The translations under genes and the position numbers were made by a program. Shown piece by piece: positions 38,234 through 46,283 of a stretch of DNA of 64,000 bases (within the stretch, counting starts at the first letter, position 1; the number at the start of each line of letters is the position of its first letter). Below the pieces are notes generated by a model that saw only the letters and a program-made list of their open reading frames with translations, was not told where the DNA came from and did not search any database. Source of the stretch: Prolixibacteraceae bacterium (GTDB lineage Bacteria; Bacteroidota; Bacteroidia; Bacteroidales; Prolixibacteraceae); assembly GCA_003506435.1 (NCBI GenBank), contig DOAQ01000014.1, positions 55,415-119,414 of the forward strand. The letters are read 5' to 3'.

Positions 38234-38674
38234 TTAATGATTTCCATTGCCGTAAACATCATTGTCGGGAATCAGTTTCAGACCTGCTCTTTTCAGCTTT
38301 TCAAGACAGTTGCCGATATCTTCCACGTCAATTGCCAGATAAGCCGTTTTTCCCGGACTTACAATTCGTCCGTACGCATTGGTGAAATTAATCTCTGCGG
38401 CAGCAATTTTTTTCAACAAATCATCAAGGCCGCCGGGGTGGTCTTCCATTTCAATTACTGCGATTTCACGCAGTGTTGCCGAAAATTTATTGTCCGATAA
38501 CGTTTCGCAGGCAAGTTGCGGATTACTTACAATCAGGTTCAAAATGCCCCAACCTTGTGTTGAATGGGAAAGGGTCATCGCCCTGATGTTAATACCGGCA
38601 GCCCGCAATACGCTGGTTATCCGTTCTAAATGCCCAATTTTGTTTTCAAGAAATACTGATACCTGAAATGCCAT
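38234..38674 (-). CDS. Tandem ACT-domain protein
   Basis: 146 residues made of two ACT domains. The first (about 3-70) begins QVSVFLENKIGHLERITSVL and AGINIRAMTLS; the second (about 72-140) begins AVIEMEDHPGGLDDLLKKI. Each has the ligand-site glycine between the first strand and helix. ACT domains bind small molecules, usually amino acids. Proteins of this type are regularly found next to phenylacetate-CoA ligase genes in Bacteroidales and anaerobes, where they may sense an aromatic amino acid or its arylacetate product. It starts 12 bp after the ligase stop and lies before the small membrane protein. Confidence 0.88.
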   Translation of the reverse strand: MAFQVSVFLENKIGHLERITSVLRAAGINIRAMTLSHSTQGWGILNLIVSNPQLACETLSDNKFSATLREIAVIEMEDHPGGLDDLLKKIAAAEINFTNAYGRIVSPGKTAYLAIDVEDIGNCLEKLKRAGLKLIPDNDVYGNGNH

Positions 38675-38686
38675 AATCGTATATTT

Positions 38687-39991
38687 TTAGAGGATTTTCC
38701 GTTTGTCGATCACCCGCACTGCTTTTCCTTCCGACTGAGGAAGCGATCCCGGTTCAACCAGTTTGATAATCGGTTTTACCAGCACCTCATCGCGTACCTT
38801 ATGTGCCATCAGGCGGGTAAGGTTGTCGAGTTTTGCCAGGTCGCCCGAAAACCACTCGCGTTTCACTTCTACCTGAATAATCAGTTCGTCATTGTCATTT
38901 ATATTTTCGATGGTGATCAAATAATTGGAGCCTGCTTCCGGAATCTTCATCAGTACTCCTTCAATTTGCATCGGAAAAATATTGCAGCCTTTCACGATAA
39001 ACATATCGTCGGTGCGGCCGGTGATGCGATCGAGCCGGTAATGAGTCCTTCCACAGGGACAATCGCCCGGCAAAAAACGGGTCAGATCGCGGGTTCGATA
39101 ACGAATAAGAGGCATTGCTATACGGTCGAGCGTGGTCATCACAAGCTCTCCCACTTCGCCATGCGGTACCGGCTCCAGTGTTTCCGGATCAACAATTTCA
39201 ACAATAAACGCATCTTCCCAAATATGTAAACCGTTCTGAAAAGTACATTCAAATGCGACTCCCGGACCATTCATCTCCGATAAGCCAAATGAATTGTATG
39301 CTTTTACCCCAAACATTTCTTCGATACGACGGCGTTGCTCTTCCGTATGCGGTTCAGCACCAATTACAAAAGTGTGAAGCTGGGTGTCGCGTTTCGGGTC
39401 AAGATTGAGTTCTTTAAACACATCGTACAGACGATTCAAATAACTCGGTATGGCATGTGCCGCCGTCGTGCCGTAGTCCTGCATCAGTTTTATTTGCCGG
39501 AGACTGTTGCCCGCCCCGGCCGGTATACTCAGGCAGCCTAGTCGTTCAATACCATACTGAAATCCAAGCCCACCGGTAAAAAGACCGTATCCGCAAATAT
39601 TTTGAAACACATCGGTATCGCGGATACCGGCAGTAAAAAGCGACCGCGCCACCAGGTTAGCCCAGTTTTTCAGGTCGCTCGCAGTATGAAAAATTACGGT
39701 CGGGTTGCCTGTTGTTCCCGACGAACTATGCAAACGTACTACGTCTCTCCGATCAACAGTCAAAAAACCATACGGAAAATGATCACGCAAATCCTGTTTG
39801 GTAGTGAAGGGAAGTTTGGTAATCTCTTCAATATTTTTTATAGTACCCGGTTTTATGCCCTTTTGCTTAAACAATTTGTCGTAATACAGCGAGTTTTGCG
39901 CAATAGTAATGGTTTGGTTGAGTTTTTCAACCTGAAGTTTATGAATGCCTGAACGCTGAAGGGTTTCGATATCTTTTTCCCAGAAAATCAT
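38687..39991 (-). CDS. paaK: Phenylacetate-CoA ligase
   Basis: A 434-residue adenylate-forming enzyme. The ATP/AMP motif is VRLHSSSGTTGNPTVIFHT (about 85-103), followed by GYGLFTGGLGFQYG, the substrate-adenylate segment AYNSFGLSEMNGPGVAFEC, and the hinge-proximal RYRTRDLTRFLPGDCPCGRT. The C-terminal lid contains VKGCNIFPMQIEGVL. The family forms phenylacetyl-CoA from phenylacetate, ATP and CoA, and also accepts related arylacetates. In anaerobic Bacteroidales it often works with indolepyruvate:ferredoxin oxidoreductase, which is not present in this window. The four Cys residues around FLPGDCPCGRT are typical of the family. It is 11 bp downstream of the porin-like gene. Confidence 0.93.
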   Translation of the reverse strand: MIFWEKDIETLQRSGIHKLQVEKLNQTITIAQNSLYYDKLFKQKGIKPGTIKNIEEITKLPFTTKQDLRDHFPYGFLTVDRRDVVRLHSSSGTTGNPTVIFHTASDLKNWANLVARSLFTAGIRDTDVFQNICGYGLFTGGLGFQYGIERLGCLSIPAGAGNSLRQIKLMQDYGTTAAHAIPSYLNRLYDVFKELNLDPKRDTQLHTFVIGAEPHTEEQRRRIEEMFGVKAYNSFGLSEMNGPGVAFECTFQNGLHIWEDAFIVEIVDPETLEPVPHGEVGELVMTTLDRIAMPLIRYRTRDLTRFLPGDCPCGRTHYRLDRITGRTDDMFIVKGCNIFPMQIEGVLMKIPEAGSNYLITIENINDNDELIIQVEVKREWFSGDLAKLDNLTRLMAHKVRDEVLVKPIIKLVEPGSLPQSEGKAVRVIDKRKIL

Positions 39992-40002
39992 GAAACGTCG
40001 AA

Positions 40003-41271
40003 TTAAAAGTAGTGGGAAATCATCACAATGATACGGTTATTGGTAGCACGGTGCGTTGAGTTATACAAACCATCAGCAAGGTTAATAGTACCGGTTCCGT
40101 AGTTAGCCGAGGTTTTCTCGTACTCGGCAATTACCTTGAATTTATTCAGATTGAGTGAAATATGCGGGGCAACACGGTACATGGTCTGCATATTCAGGAA
40201 CGAGCCGCAGGTTTTTGCCTTTCCGTCGCCCGAATCCCAAAGCGCATCTTTTGTACCCAAATTACTGCCGTATCCGGCAAACAGGCCGAATTGCCATTTT
40301 GTGCCGTAAACCATGCTAAGTGAATTAATCCAGGTGGTATAACTGGTATACGTTTCTTCGCCGGTTGCCACGTTGCGCGTAGCAATTCCGTAGCCGCCGG
40401 GCATCACCATGTGCGACATGTTTTCGCCAATGAAACTTTTTGCAATAACAGTGAATTTCTCTTTTTTATAACGACCATACGCCATGAAAGCAGTACTGCT
40501 CAGAAATTCATCCGCCTTCGAATTGCCATTGGTACCGCTGGCCATCATGCGGGGCTTGATGCGTTTTGATGCTACCCCTGTGCCTAAAGTAACTGAATTT
40601 TTTGTCCATTCTGCACTTAAAACCAGTTCCGGGATTACCCCGTTACGCATTGCATGGTTCGAAGTAAGCAAGTAAGAATAATCTGCCTGGTCCATCATTG
40701 GCGAGGTATATTGCATTTCGCTTACTGCCGATGCCGATACGGTTAATCCGCCCATTTTCATATTGTAACGGATCATTGGCGAGCGGTTGAAACAGCTAAA
40801 CGGGGCGCCTGTATTTAAACCTGCAACAACAGGTACATTTGAATTTCCGAAGAACGGATGCCAGGTTTGTCCGAGAAGAAGTGATGATTTTTCCCAGGTT
40901 AGCAACGAGTATGCCTGACGAATACGGAAAAGTGTCGGATCGGCTTTTAAGTTACCCGCAAAATCAAATTCGATCAATCCGGTCACTTTGGCCCCGGCTA
41001 CTTCGGGAAATTTGATTTTCACTCCCAGCCGAGAGGCAATCGCTGTAATGTTTGAACTGCGTTGTTCGTTGAAATCTTCCACCCCGCCCGGTTTCGCGTA
41101 TAGAGGCAACAGGTAAAATACATCGTGCCCGGCATCCACTCCTTTATATGTGTCGGTGTACGCATCGATACGAACAAATCCATAAAAATCAAGGGTAGCA
41201 TTGTCATCCGATTGGGCATAAACAGAAATACTTGCCAGCATAGCAAGCAATAGAAAAAGGTTTTTCTTCAT
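40003..41271 (-). CDS. Outer-membrane porin-like beta-barrel protein
   Basis: This 422-residue protein has a clear signal peptide (about 1-19, cleaved after VYA). A sequence of alternating amphipathic strands follows (for example LDFYGFVRIDAYTDTYKG, FRIRQAYSLLTWEKSSLLLG, FKVIAEYEKTSANYGTG), ending in an aromatic-rich strand NRIIVMISHYF. These features indicate a beta-barrel of the porin type that resembles DcaP-like channels. It starts the operon with the CoA ligase and symporter, so it may admit the same organic acid through the outer membrane. The specificity is unknown. Confidence 0.7.
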   Translation of the reverse strand: MKKNLFLLLAMLASISVYAQSDDNATLDFYGFVRIDAYTDTYKGVDAGHDVFYLLPLYAKPGGVEDFNEQRSSNITAIASRLGVKIKFPEVAGAKVTGLIEFDFAGNLKADPTLFRIRQAYSLLTWEKSSLLLGQTWHPFFGNSNVPVVAGLNTGAPFSCFNRSPMIRYNMKMGGLTVSASAVSEMQYTSPMMDQADYSYLLTSNHAMRNGVIPELVLSAEWTKNSVTLGTGVASKRIKPRMMASGTNGNSKADEFLSSTAFMAYGRYKKEKFTVIAKSFIGENMSHMVMPGGYGIATRNVATGEETYTSYTTWINSLSMVYGTKWQFGLFAGYGSNLGTKDALWDSGDGKAKTCGSFLNMQTMYRVAPHISLNLNKFKVIAEYEKTSANYGTGTINLADGLYNSTHRATNNRIIVMISHYF

Positions 41272-41359
41272 GTCGTTGATTCTTGGTCTAAATTATTGTC
41301 CTGTATAATTCCAGTTTTTGAAACAAACAGTCTCAAAAAAATTATTACAACAAGGAGGG

Positions 41360-41391
41360 CAAAAATAAAATTAATTTAATATTAAAAACAA
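41360..41391 (-). promoter_or_regulatory. Promoter of the porin-paaK-symporter operon
   Basis: On the minus strand TTG (41389-41391) is followed after 21 bases by TATTTTTG (41360-41367), which fits the Bacteroidota TAnnTTTG -7 box. The leader to ATG 41271 would be about 80 bases. Confidence 0.55.
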
Positions 41392-41546
41392 TCTTTTACT
41401 TTTAAATTGAAATTAAAAGAAAGGTTTTCAGGATTAAAAAATATTTTACACCGAGAAGTAGCAGAATCGATCTTTCGGTTACTTATTTATGACTCTTTTT
41501 CTTCTGATAGATTCAGAATAATATATCTATGATTTTATACTATCAG

Positions 41547-41891
41547 CTAATAATGAACAGCCAGCCAGATTGTTTTTTGCTCCGGATCTGTCCATTTCAC
41601 TTTATGCTTTTGATGCGGCAGGATATTTATAAAATCATTCTTCCCCAGTGCAACTTCTTTTCCTTCTTCAAATTCGAGAATTGCCCGTCCTTCCAATACC
41701 ATCACCCATTCGCTCTTTTCCTGATCATACCATCCCGACTCCGGAGAGGATTGCCCGCACGAAATGATACGCTCGATTTTTATATCCTTTGTCTGAATTA
41801 TATTCTCAAATAGTTCTTCATTCTCTGTTTCGGGAATAAGTTCCAGAAAATTTGAAAAACAGGAAACATTCTTGTCCATATTATTGCGCAT
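41547..41891 (-). CDS. Small cupin-domain protein
   Basis: 114 residues forming a single cupin domain. Motif 1 is around SGWYDQEKSEWVMVLEG (about 53-69), where a metal-binding His is replaced by other residues. Motif 2 is GKNDFINILPHQKHKVKW (about 82-99), with His residues at the usual metal site. Proteins of this group often bind metal or small sugars, but the function is not known. The next gene downstream on the same strand is the unrelated porin operon, and a hairpin repeat separates it from sufD, so it appears to be transcribed alone. Confidence 0.75.
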   Translation of the reverse strand: MRNNMDKNVSCFSNFLELIPETENEELFENIIQTKDIKIERIISCGQSSPESGWYDQEKSEWVMVLEGRAILEFEEGKEVALGKNDFINILPHQKHKVKWTDPEQKTIWLAVHY

Positions 41892-41931
41892 TGAATCGTA
41901 AATTTAAGCAAAGTTCATGCACAAAAAAGGG

Positions 41932-42060
41932 GGTGTCCAAAAAGTCTGGGATCGAGTCATCCCGAACTTGTTTCGGGATCTCATCTTTCTAATAATCAGA
42001 CCCTAAACAAGTTCAGGGTGACGAGAATTGCGTATTTTAGAACTTTTAGAACAGCCTCTT
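41932..42060. repeat. Palindromic intergenic repeat
   Basis: Two inverted arms, GAGTCATCCCGAACTTGTTT (from 41954) and AAACAAGTTCAGGGTGAC (to 42022), pair over about 26 bases with a few mismatches. The outer ends (GGGTGTCCAAAAAGT and ACTTTTAGAACAGCCTC) are also roughly inverted copies. No gene lies inside. It lies just after the end of the suf operon and may act as its transcription end. Confidence 0.6.
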
Positions 42061-42085
42061 TCAATATATCAGCAATAAATTTTTC

Positions 42086-43456
42086 TTAGCTGTTGCATTC
42101 GTAATTGCACGAGTGACATTTGGCCAAATCGCCGCGCAACCGTTTGTCAACCAGTTCGCTGATGCGGTCGCGAAGCGGTTCCACCCGGATATTCTGAACA
42201 ACTTCATAAGTAAACGCATTCATCAGCATCAGACGGGCATCGGCCTCGCCAATACCGCGCGAACGCAGGAAAAACAACGCTTCCCGGTCGATTTGCCCGA
42301 TAGTGGCCCCGTGGCTGCATTTCACATCATCGGCATCAATAATCAACTGCGGCTTGGTTTGCATGCGGGCCGAATCGGTCAGCAATACATTGTTGTTTCG
42401 TTGAAACGCATTGGTTTTCTGAGCATCGCGCGCCACATGAATACGTCCGGCAAAAGCTCCGGTTGAATTTTCATCCAGCACATTTTTATACAACTGGTTG
42501 CTCAAACAGTTCGGTTTGGCGTGTTCAATAATGGTATAATTGTCAACGTGCTGGTTTTTGTCGGTAAACGACATCCCCAATATATTGGCTTCGGCATGTT
42601 CACCGTTGAAAGTCACTTTCAGATTATTGCGTACCAGTCCGCCATGCAGAGTTGCTGTATGCGTCAGCAGGTTCGAATTGGCTTCCTGTCTGAAAAATGT
42701 CGAGTTGATGGTTTTCGTATTGTTGTGCTGGTTTTGCACCGTATAATAATCGAGTACAGCATGTTCGCCCACAAATACTTCGGAAACCGTATTACACAAG
42801 AATTCGTTGGAACTCAGCGTGTGGTCGCACATCACCAGTTTTACCTGCGAATTTTCTTCCGCAATAATTAAATTACGCTGGGTAACAAAGGCGTTTCCGT
42901 TGCCCCTCATCAGGTTCACCACCTGAATAGGTTTTTCAACAACCACATTTTTCGGGATATAAATAAACAGTCCGTCTTTGGCAAAAGCGGTGTTCAGTGC
43001 AACAGTTGCATCTTCCGAAAGCGCTGCCTGACGGTTCAGATAATTCTGTAATAATTCGGGCTTTTCGTATGCTATTTGCTGTAAGCTGCCCACAATCACC
43101 CCTGTCGGTAAATTGCCGATTTTCTGATTGCGGATATAATACCAACCGTTTACCAGCAATACCAAATGCGTATCCAAATAGGGCACATCGCATTTAAAAA
43201 CATCGTGCAAATCAACTTCCTGTTCCCTGTAGCTGAAATAATGTTTATAGATTTTCGAAAAGGCAGGTTTCAGACTGGTGTATTTGTAATCTTCGTTTTT
43301 AACGTCGGGTACGCCTGCTTTTGCAAACCGGCTGATGGCTATATCGCGCATCCGGTTCAGCAAGGGCGAAGAGCCGTCGTTCAGCAATTCCCTGTTTTCT
43401 TCAAACAAAGATTTATAGCTTTCACTAATTGCTATTTTATCCTGAACAACACTCAT
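42086..43456 (-). CDS. sufD: Fe-S cluster assembly protein SufD
   Basis: A protein of about 456 residues of the SufB/SufD family. The central and C-terminal beta-helix core includes NLMRGNGNAFVTQRNLIIAE, FNGEHAEANILGMSF and the end-domain DADDVKCSHGATIGQIDREA, followed by LRSRGIGEADARLMLMNAF. SufD partners SufB and SufC in the SufBC2D scaffold that builds Fe-S clusters. ATG 43456 is chosen over a TTG two codons upstream because it follows the sufC stop directly (TGA, two bases, ATG) and matches the family N-terminus. It is the last gene of the suf operon. Confidence 0.93.
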   Translation of the reverse strand: MSVVQDKIAISESYKSLFEENRELLNDGSSPLLNRMRDIAISRFAKAGVPDVKNEDYKYTSLKPAFSKIYKHYFSYREQEVDLHDVFKCDVPYLDTHLVLLVNGWYYIRNQKIGNLPTGVIVGSLQQIAYEKPELLQNYLNRQAALSEDATVALNTAFAKDGLFIYIPKNVVVEKPIQVVNLMRGNGNAFVTQRNLIIAEENSQVKLVMCDHTLSSNEFLCNTVSEVFVGEHAVLDYYTVQNQHNNTKTINSTFFRQEANSNLLTHTATLHGGLVRNNLKVTFNGEHAEANILGMSFTDKNQHVDNYTIIEHAKPNCLSNQLYKNVLDENSTGAFAGRIHVARDAQKTNAFQRNNNVLLTDSARMQTKPQLIIDADDVKCSHGATIGQIDREALFFLRSRGIGEADARLMLMNAFTYEVVQNIRVEPLRDRISELVDKRLRGDLAKCHSCNYECNS

Positions 43457-43458
43457 AA

Positions 43459-44208
43459 TCAAACATCCCCGTTTTTAATCCAGTCGTAGCCTTTTTCTTC
43501 CAGTTCGAAAGCTAGTTCTTTGCCTGCTGTTTTCACGATCTTTCCATTGTACAAAACGTGCACAAAATCAGGAACAATATAGTCGAGCAAACGCTGGTAG
43601 TGGGTCACCACGATGGTCGCATTATCTTTCGACCGCAAGGCATTCACTCCGTTGGCGACGATGCGCAACGCATCAATGTCGAGGCCAGAATCGGTCTCAT
43701 CGAGAATAGCCAGCTTCGGTTCGAGCATGGCCATCTGAAAAATTTCGTTTTTCTTTTTCTCCCCTCCTGAAAAACCTTCGTTCACTGAGCGATTGGTCAG
43801 TTGAGTATCGATCTGCACCAGTTCTTTTTTCTCGCGCATCAGCTTCAGAAATTCACCGGCTGTTAATGGTTCCAGCCCTTTGAACTTTCGGTGTTCGTTG
43901 ACAGCCGCCTTCAGGAAATTCACCATCGGAACGCCGGGTATCTCCACCGGGTATTGAAAACTCAGAAAAAGGCCGGCCCTTGAACGGTCTTCCGGCGCCA
44001 TTTCCAGCAAATCCTGACCTTCGTAAGTTACTTCCCCATCGGTAATTTCATAATCTTCTTTCCCTGCCAACACATTGGCCAGCGTACTTTTCCCGGAACC
44101 ATTGGGTCCCATAATCGCATGAACTTCACCGGGCTTCACAACCAGGTTGATCCCTTTCAATATTTCGTTGCCTTCAACCGAGGCGTGTAAGTTTTTTATT
44201 GTAAGCAT
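43459..44208 (-). CDS. sufC: Fe-S cluster assembly ATPase SufC
   Basis: A 249-residue cytosolic ABC-type ATPase with Walker A in GPNGSGKSTL (about 35-44), signature FSGGEKKKNEIFQ, and Walker B in LAILDETDSGLD, all typical of SufC. The LDETDSGLD form, and the lack of membrane segments, separate it from transporter ATPases. It drives conformational change in the SufBCD scaffold. In most Bacteroidota sufC directly follows sufB; here a four-helix-bundle gene lies between them (44259-44621). Confidence 0.95.
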   Translation of the reverse strand: MLTIKNLHASVEGNEILKGINLVVKPGEVHAIMGPNGSGKSTLANVLAGKEDYEITDGEVTYEGQDLLEMAPEDRSRAGLFLSFQYPVEIPGVPMVNFLKAAVNEHRKFKGLEPLTAGEFLKLMREKKELVQIDTQLTNRSVNEGFSGGEKKKNEIFQMAMLEPKLAILDETDSGLDIDALRIVANGVNALRSKDNATIVVTHYQRLLDYIVPDFVHVLYNGKIVKTAGKELAFELEEKGYDWIKNGDV

Positions 44209-44221
44209 CCTTTTTAAGTAT

Positions 44222-44686
44222 TTGAGAATTGAAGAAGATGAGAATTTGAGAATCGCTTTTACCTTTTTACTGCTCTGTAATAAGAATTTAATAGTCGGCT
44301 CACTTCCTCCAATTGTTCATATAATTTTGACCTTTCTATTTCTGTTATATAGTTTAAATCTTTAGCTAAAATCAGATAGTAATCACATTCATTTAAAGAA
44401 CCCTGTGCAATATTGTAAAATCTCAATTTATCCGCAGTTCCCGTTTTCTTATAACCTTCCGCAACATTTGCAGCAATCGAAACTGCTGCCCTTCTAAATT
44501 GGCTGGTTAAACCGTATAATTCTGAAGATGGAAATTTTTGAGAAACCTGATAAACATCCAAAACGAAACCATGTGCTTTTTGCCACACAATTAATTGTTT
44601 ATACGATGTCGTCCTTTCCATCCTCTACTAATATTTTAATTTGCCCATTCTTCTCATCTCCTTCCATTCTTCCATTCTCACCTTCT
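44222..44686. mobile_element. Candidate small insertion cassette in the suf operon
   Basis: The four-helix-bundle gene is bordered by purine/pyrimidine-rich sequences that look like imperfect inverted copies. On the left, TTGAGAATTGAAGAAGATGA (from 44222); on the right, minus strand, GAGAATGGAAGAATGGAAGG. The unit separates sufB and sufC, which are normally adjacent. No transposase is present. Low complexity of the flanks makes this uncertain. Confidence 0.35.
44259..44621 (-). CDS. Four-helix-bundle protein of the S23/IVS family
   Basis: 120 residues with the hallmark YGLTSQFRRAAVSIAANVAE (about 36-55) and a preceding LIVWQKAHGFVLDVYQVSQK. These match the four-helix-bundle family first known from 23S rRNA intervening sequences and related to the Avd accessory protein of diversity-generating retroelements. 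The protein is basic and probably binds nucleic acid, but its role is unknown. No reverse transcriptase or variable repeat is in the window. It is encoded on the same strand as suf genes, 68 bp after sufB and 50 bp before sufC. Confidence 0.88.
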   Translation of the reverse strand: MERTTSYKQLIVWQKAHGFVLDVYQVSQKFPSSELYGLTSQFRRAAVSIAANVAEGYKKTGTADKLRFYNIAQGSLNECDYYLILAKDLNYITEIERSKLYEQLEEVSRLLNSYYRAVKR

Positions 44687-44689
44687 TTC

Positions 44690-46135
44690 TTACCCCACGC
44701 TTCCTTCCAGACTGATCTGTAACAGTTTTTGTGCTTCAACCGCAAATTCCATCGGAAGTTTGTTCAACACTTCCTTGGCATATCCGTTCACAATCATGCC
44801 AATGGCATCTTCCGTAGAAATACCGCGCTGGTTACAGTAAAAAATCTGGCCTTCCCCGATTTTCGAAGTAGTTGCTTCGTGTTCTACTACCGAACTTTTG
44901 TTGCCCACTTCGATATATGGAAAAGTATGTGCACCGCAATGGGGGCCCAGCAAAAGAGAGTCGCACTGTGAAAAATTCCGCGAGTTTACCGCATTGGGCA
45001 ATACTTTCACCAGGCCGCGGTACGAATTATCACTGCGCCCTGCCGAAATTCCTTTCGAAATAATGGTGCTTTTCGTGTTTTTTCCAATGTGTATCATTTT
45101 GGTCCCGGTGTCGGCCTGTTGATAGTTGTTGGTAACAGCTACCGAGTTGAATTCACCTACCGAGTTATCGCCCATCAGTATACAACTAGGATATTTCCAT
45201 GTTATTGCAGAACCGGTTTCCACCTGTGTCCAGCTTATTTTCGACGATTCGCCACGGCAAATACCGCGCTTGGTTACAAAATTATAAACACCACCTTTGC
45301 CTTTTTTATCGCCCGGATACCAGTTTTGCACGGTCGAATATTTTACTTCGGCGCGGTCCAAAGCAATAATTTCAACAACCGCAGCATGCAATTGGTTTTC
45401 GTCGCGCATGGGAGCAGTGCACCCTTCGAGGTAGCTCACATAACTGTCGTCGTCGGCAATAATCAGCGTGCGCTCGAACTGTCCGGTCCCGGCAGTATTA
45501 ATACGAAAATAAGTCGATAATTCCATCGGGCAGCGAACCCCTTTCGGGATGTAACAGAACGAACCATCAGAAAAAACGGCTGAATTGAGTGCTGCAAAAA
45601 AATTATCGGTAACAGGAACCGACATTCCCAGGTATTTTTTTACCAGATCGGGATGTTCTTTCACTGCATCGCTAAAAGAGCAGAAAATAATCCCCTTCTC
45701 GGCAAGTGTTTCCTTAAAAGTCGTTTTTACTGAAATACTGTCCATTACCACATCAACCGCAACCCCGGCAAGCATTTTCTGTTCTTCGAGCGGAATGCCC
45801 AGCTTGTTGAAGGTATCCAGCAGTTCGGGGTCAACTTCATCAATGCTTTGGTATTTTGGGGTGTTTGTAGGCGCCGCGTAATAAATAATATTCTGGTAAT
45901 CAATCGGTGGTATTTTCAAATTCGCCCAGACGGGCATGCTCATCTTCTGCCATTCGCGGAACGCTTTCAACCTGAATTCAAGCATAAATTCCGGCTCTTC
46001 CTTTTTTGCTGAAATAATGCGTATTGTATCTTCATTCAGCCCTTTTGCTATCACATCAGTTTCGATGTCGGTAACAAAACCGTATTTGTAGTCCTGCGAT
46101 GTAACTTCGTGTAATATTTTATCCTGATCTTCCAT
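44690..46135 (-). CDS. sufB: Fe-S cluster assembly protein SufB
   Basis: This 481-residue protein is a full-length SufB. It shows SVPVTDNFFAALNSAVFSDG, YIPKGVRCPMELSTYFRINT (about 193-212), RGICRGESSKISWTQVETGS, and the C-terminal NSRNFSQCDSLLLGPHCGAH and VVEHEATTSKIGEGQIFYC, which carry the conserved cysteines and Glu implicated in cluster assembly. It is the core scaffold on which clusters are assembled with sulfur supplied by SufS/SufE-type proteins, which are not in this window. It is the first gene of the suf operon and has a good Bacteroidota promoter upstream. Confidence 0.97.
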   Translation of the reverse strand: MEDQDKILHEVTSQDYKYGFVTDIETDVIAKGLNEDTIRIISAKKEEPEFMLEFRLKAFREWQKMSMPVWANLKIPPIDYQNIIYYAAPTNTPKYQSIDEVDPELLDTFNKLGIPLEEQKMLAGVAVDVVMDSISVKTTFKETLAEKGIIFCSFSDAVKEHPDLVKKYLGMSVPVTDNFFAALNSAVFSDGSFCYIPKGVRCPMELSTYFRINTAGTGQFERTLIIADDDSYVSYLEGCTAPMRDENQLHAAVVEIIALDRAEVKYSTVQNWYPGDKKGKGGVYNFVTKRGICRGESSKISWTQVETGSAITWKYPSCILMGDNSVGEFNSVAVTNNYQQADTGTKMIHIGKNTKSTIISKGISAGRSDNSYRGLVKVLPNAVNSRNFSQCDSLLLGPHCGAHTFPYIEVGNKSSVVEHEATTSKIGEGQIFYCNQRGISTEDAIGMIVNGYAKEVLNKLPMEFAVEAQKLLQISLEGSVG

Positions 46136-46208
46136 CTTCTGCCTTTTTCAGTCATGCTTAATTGTACTCTAATAACAATCGTGATTGCAGACTGTTTAAA
46201 AATAATTG

Positions 46209-46241
46209 CAAAGATAAGCAAGTAAAGCTATTTTTGCCCAA
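46209..46241 (-). promoter_or_regulatory. Promoter of the suf operon
   Basis: On the minus strand TTG (46239-46241) is followed after 22 bases by TATCTTTG (46209-46216), an exact match to the Bacteroidota -7 consensus TAnnTTTG. It lies about 75 bp upstream of the sufB start. Confidence 0.65.
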
Positions 46242-46283
46242 GAATTGTCCGCATTAAAGGACAAAACAATCTGAAAAGTTAAC

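Noticed and set aside
44259..44621. A diversity-generating retroelement
   Set aside because: The protein resembles the Avd family, but no reverse transcriptase, template repeat or variable repeat was found.
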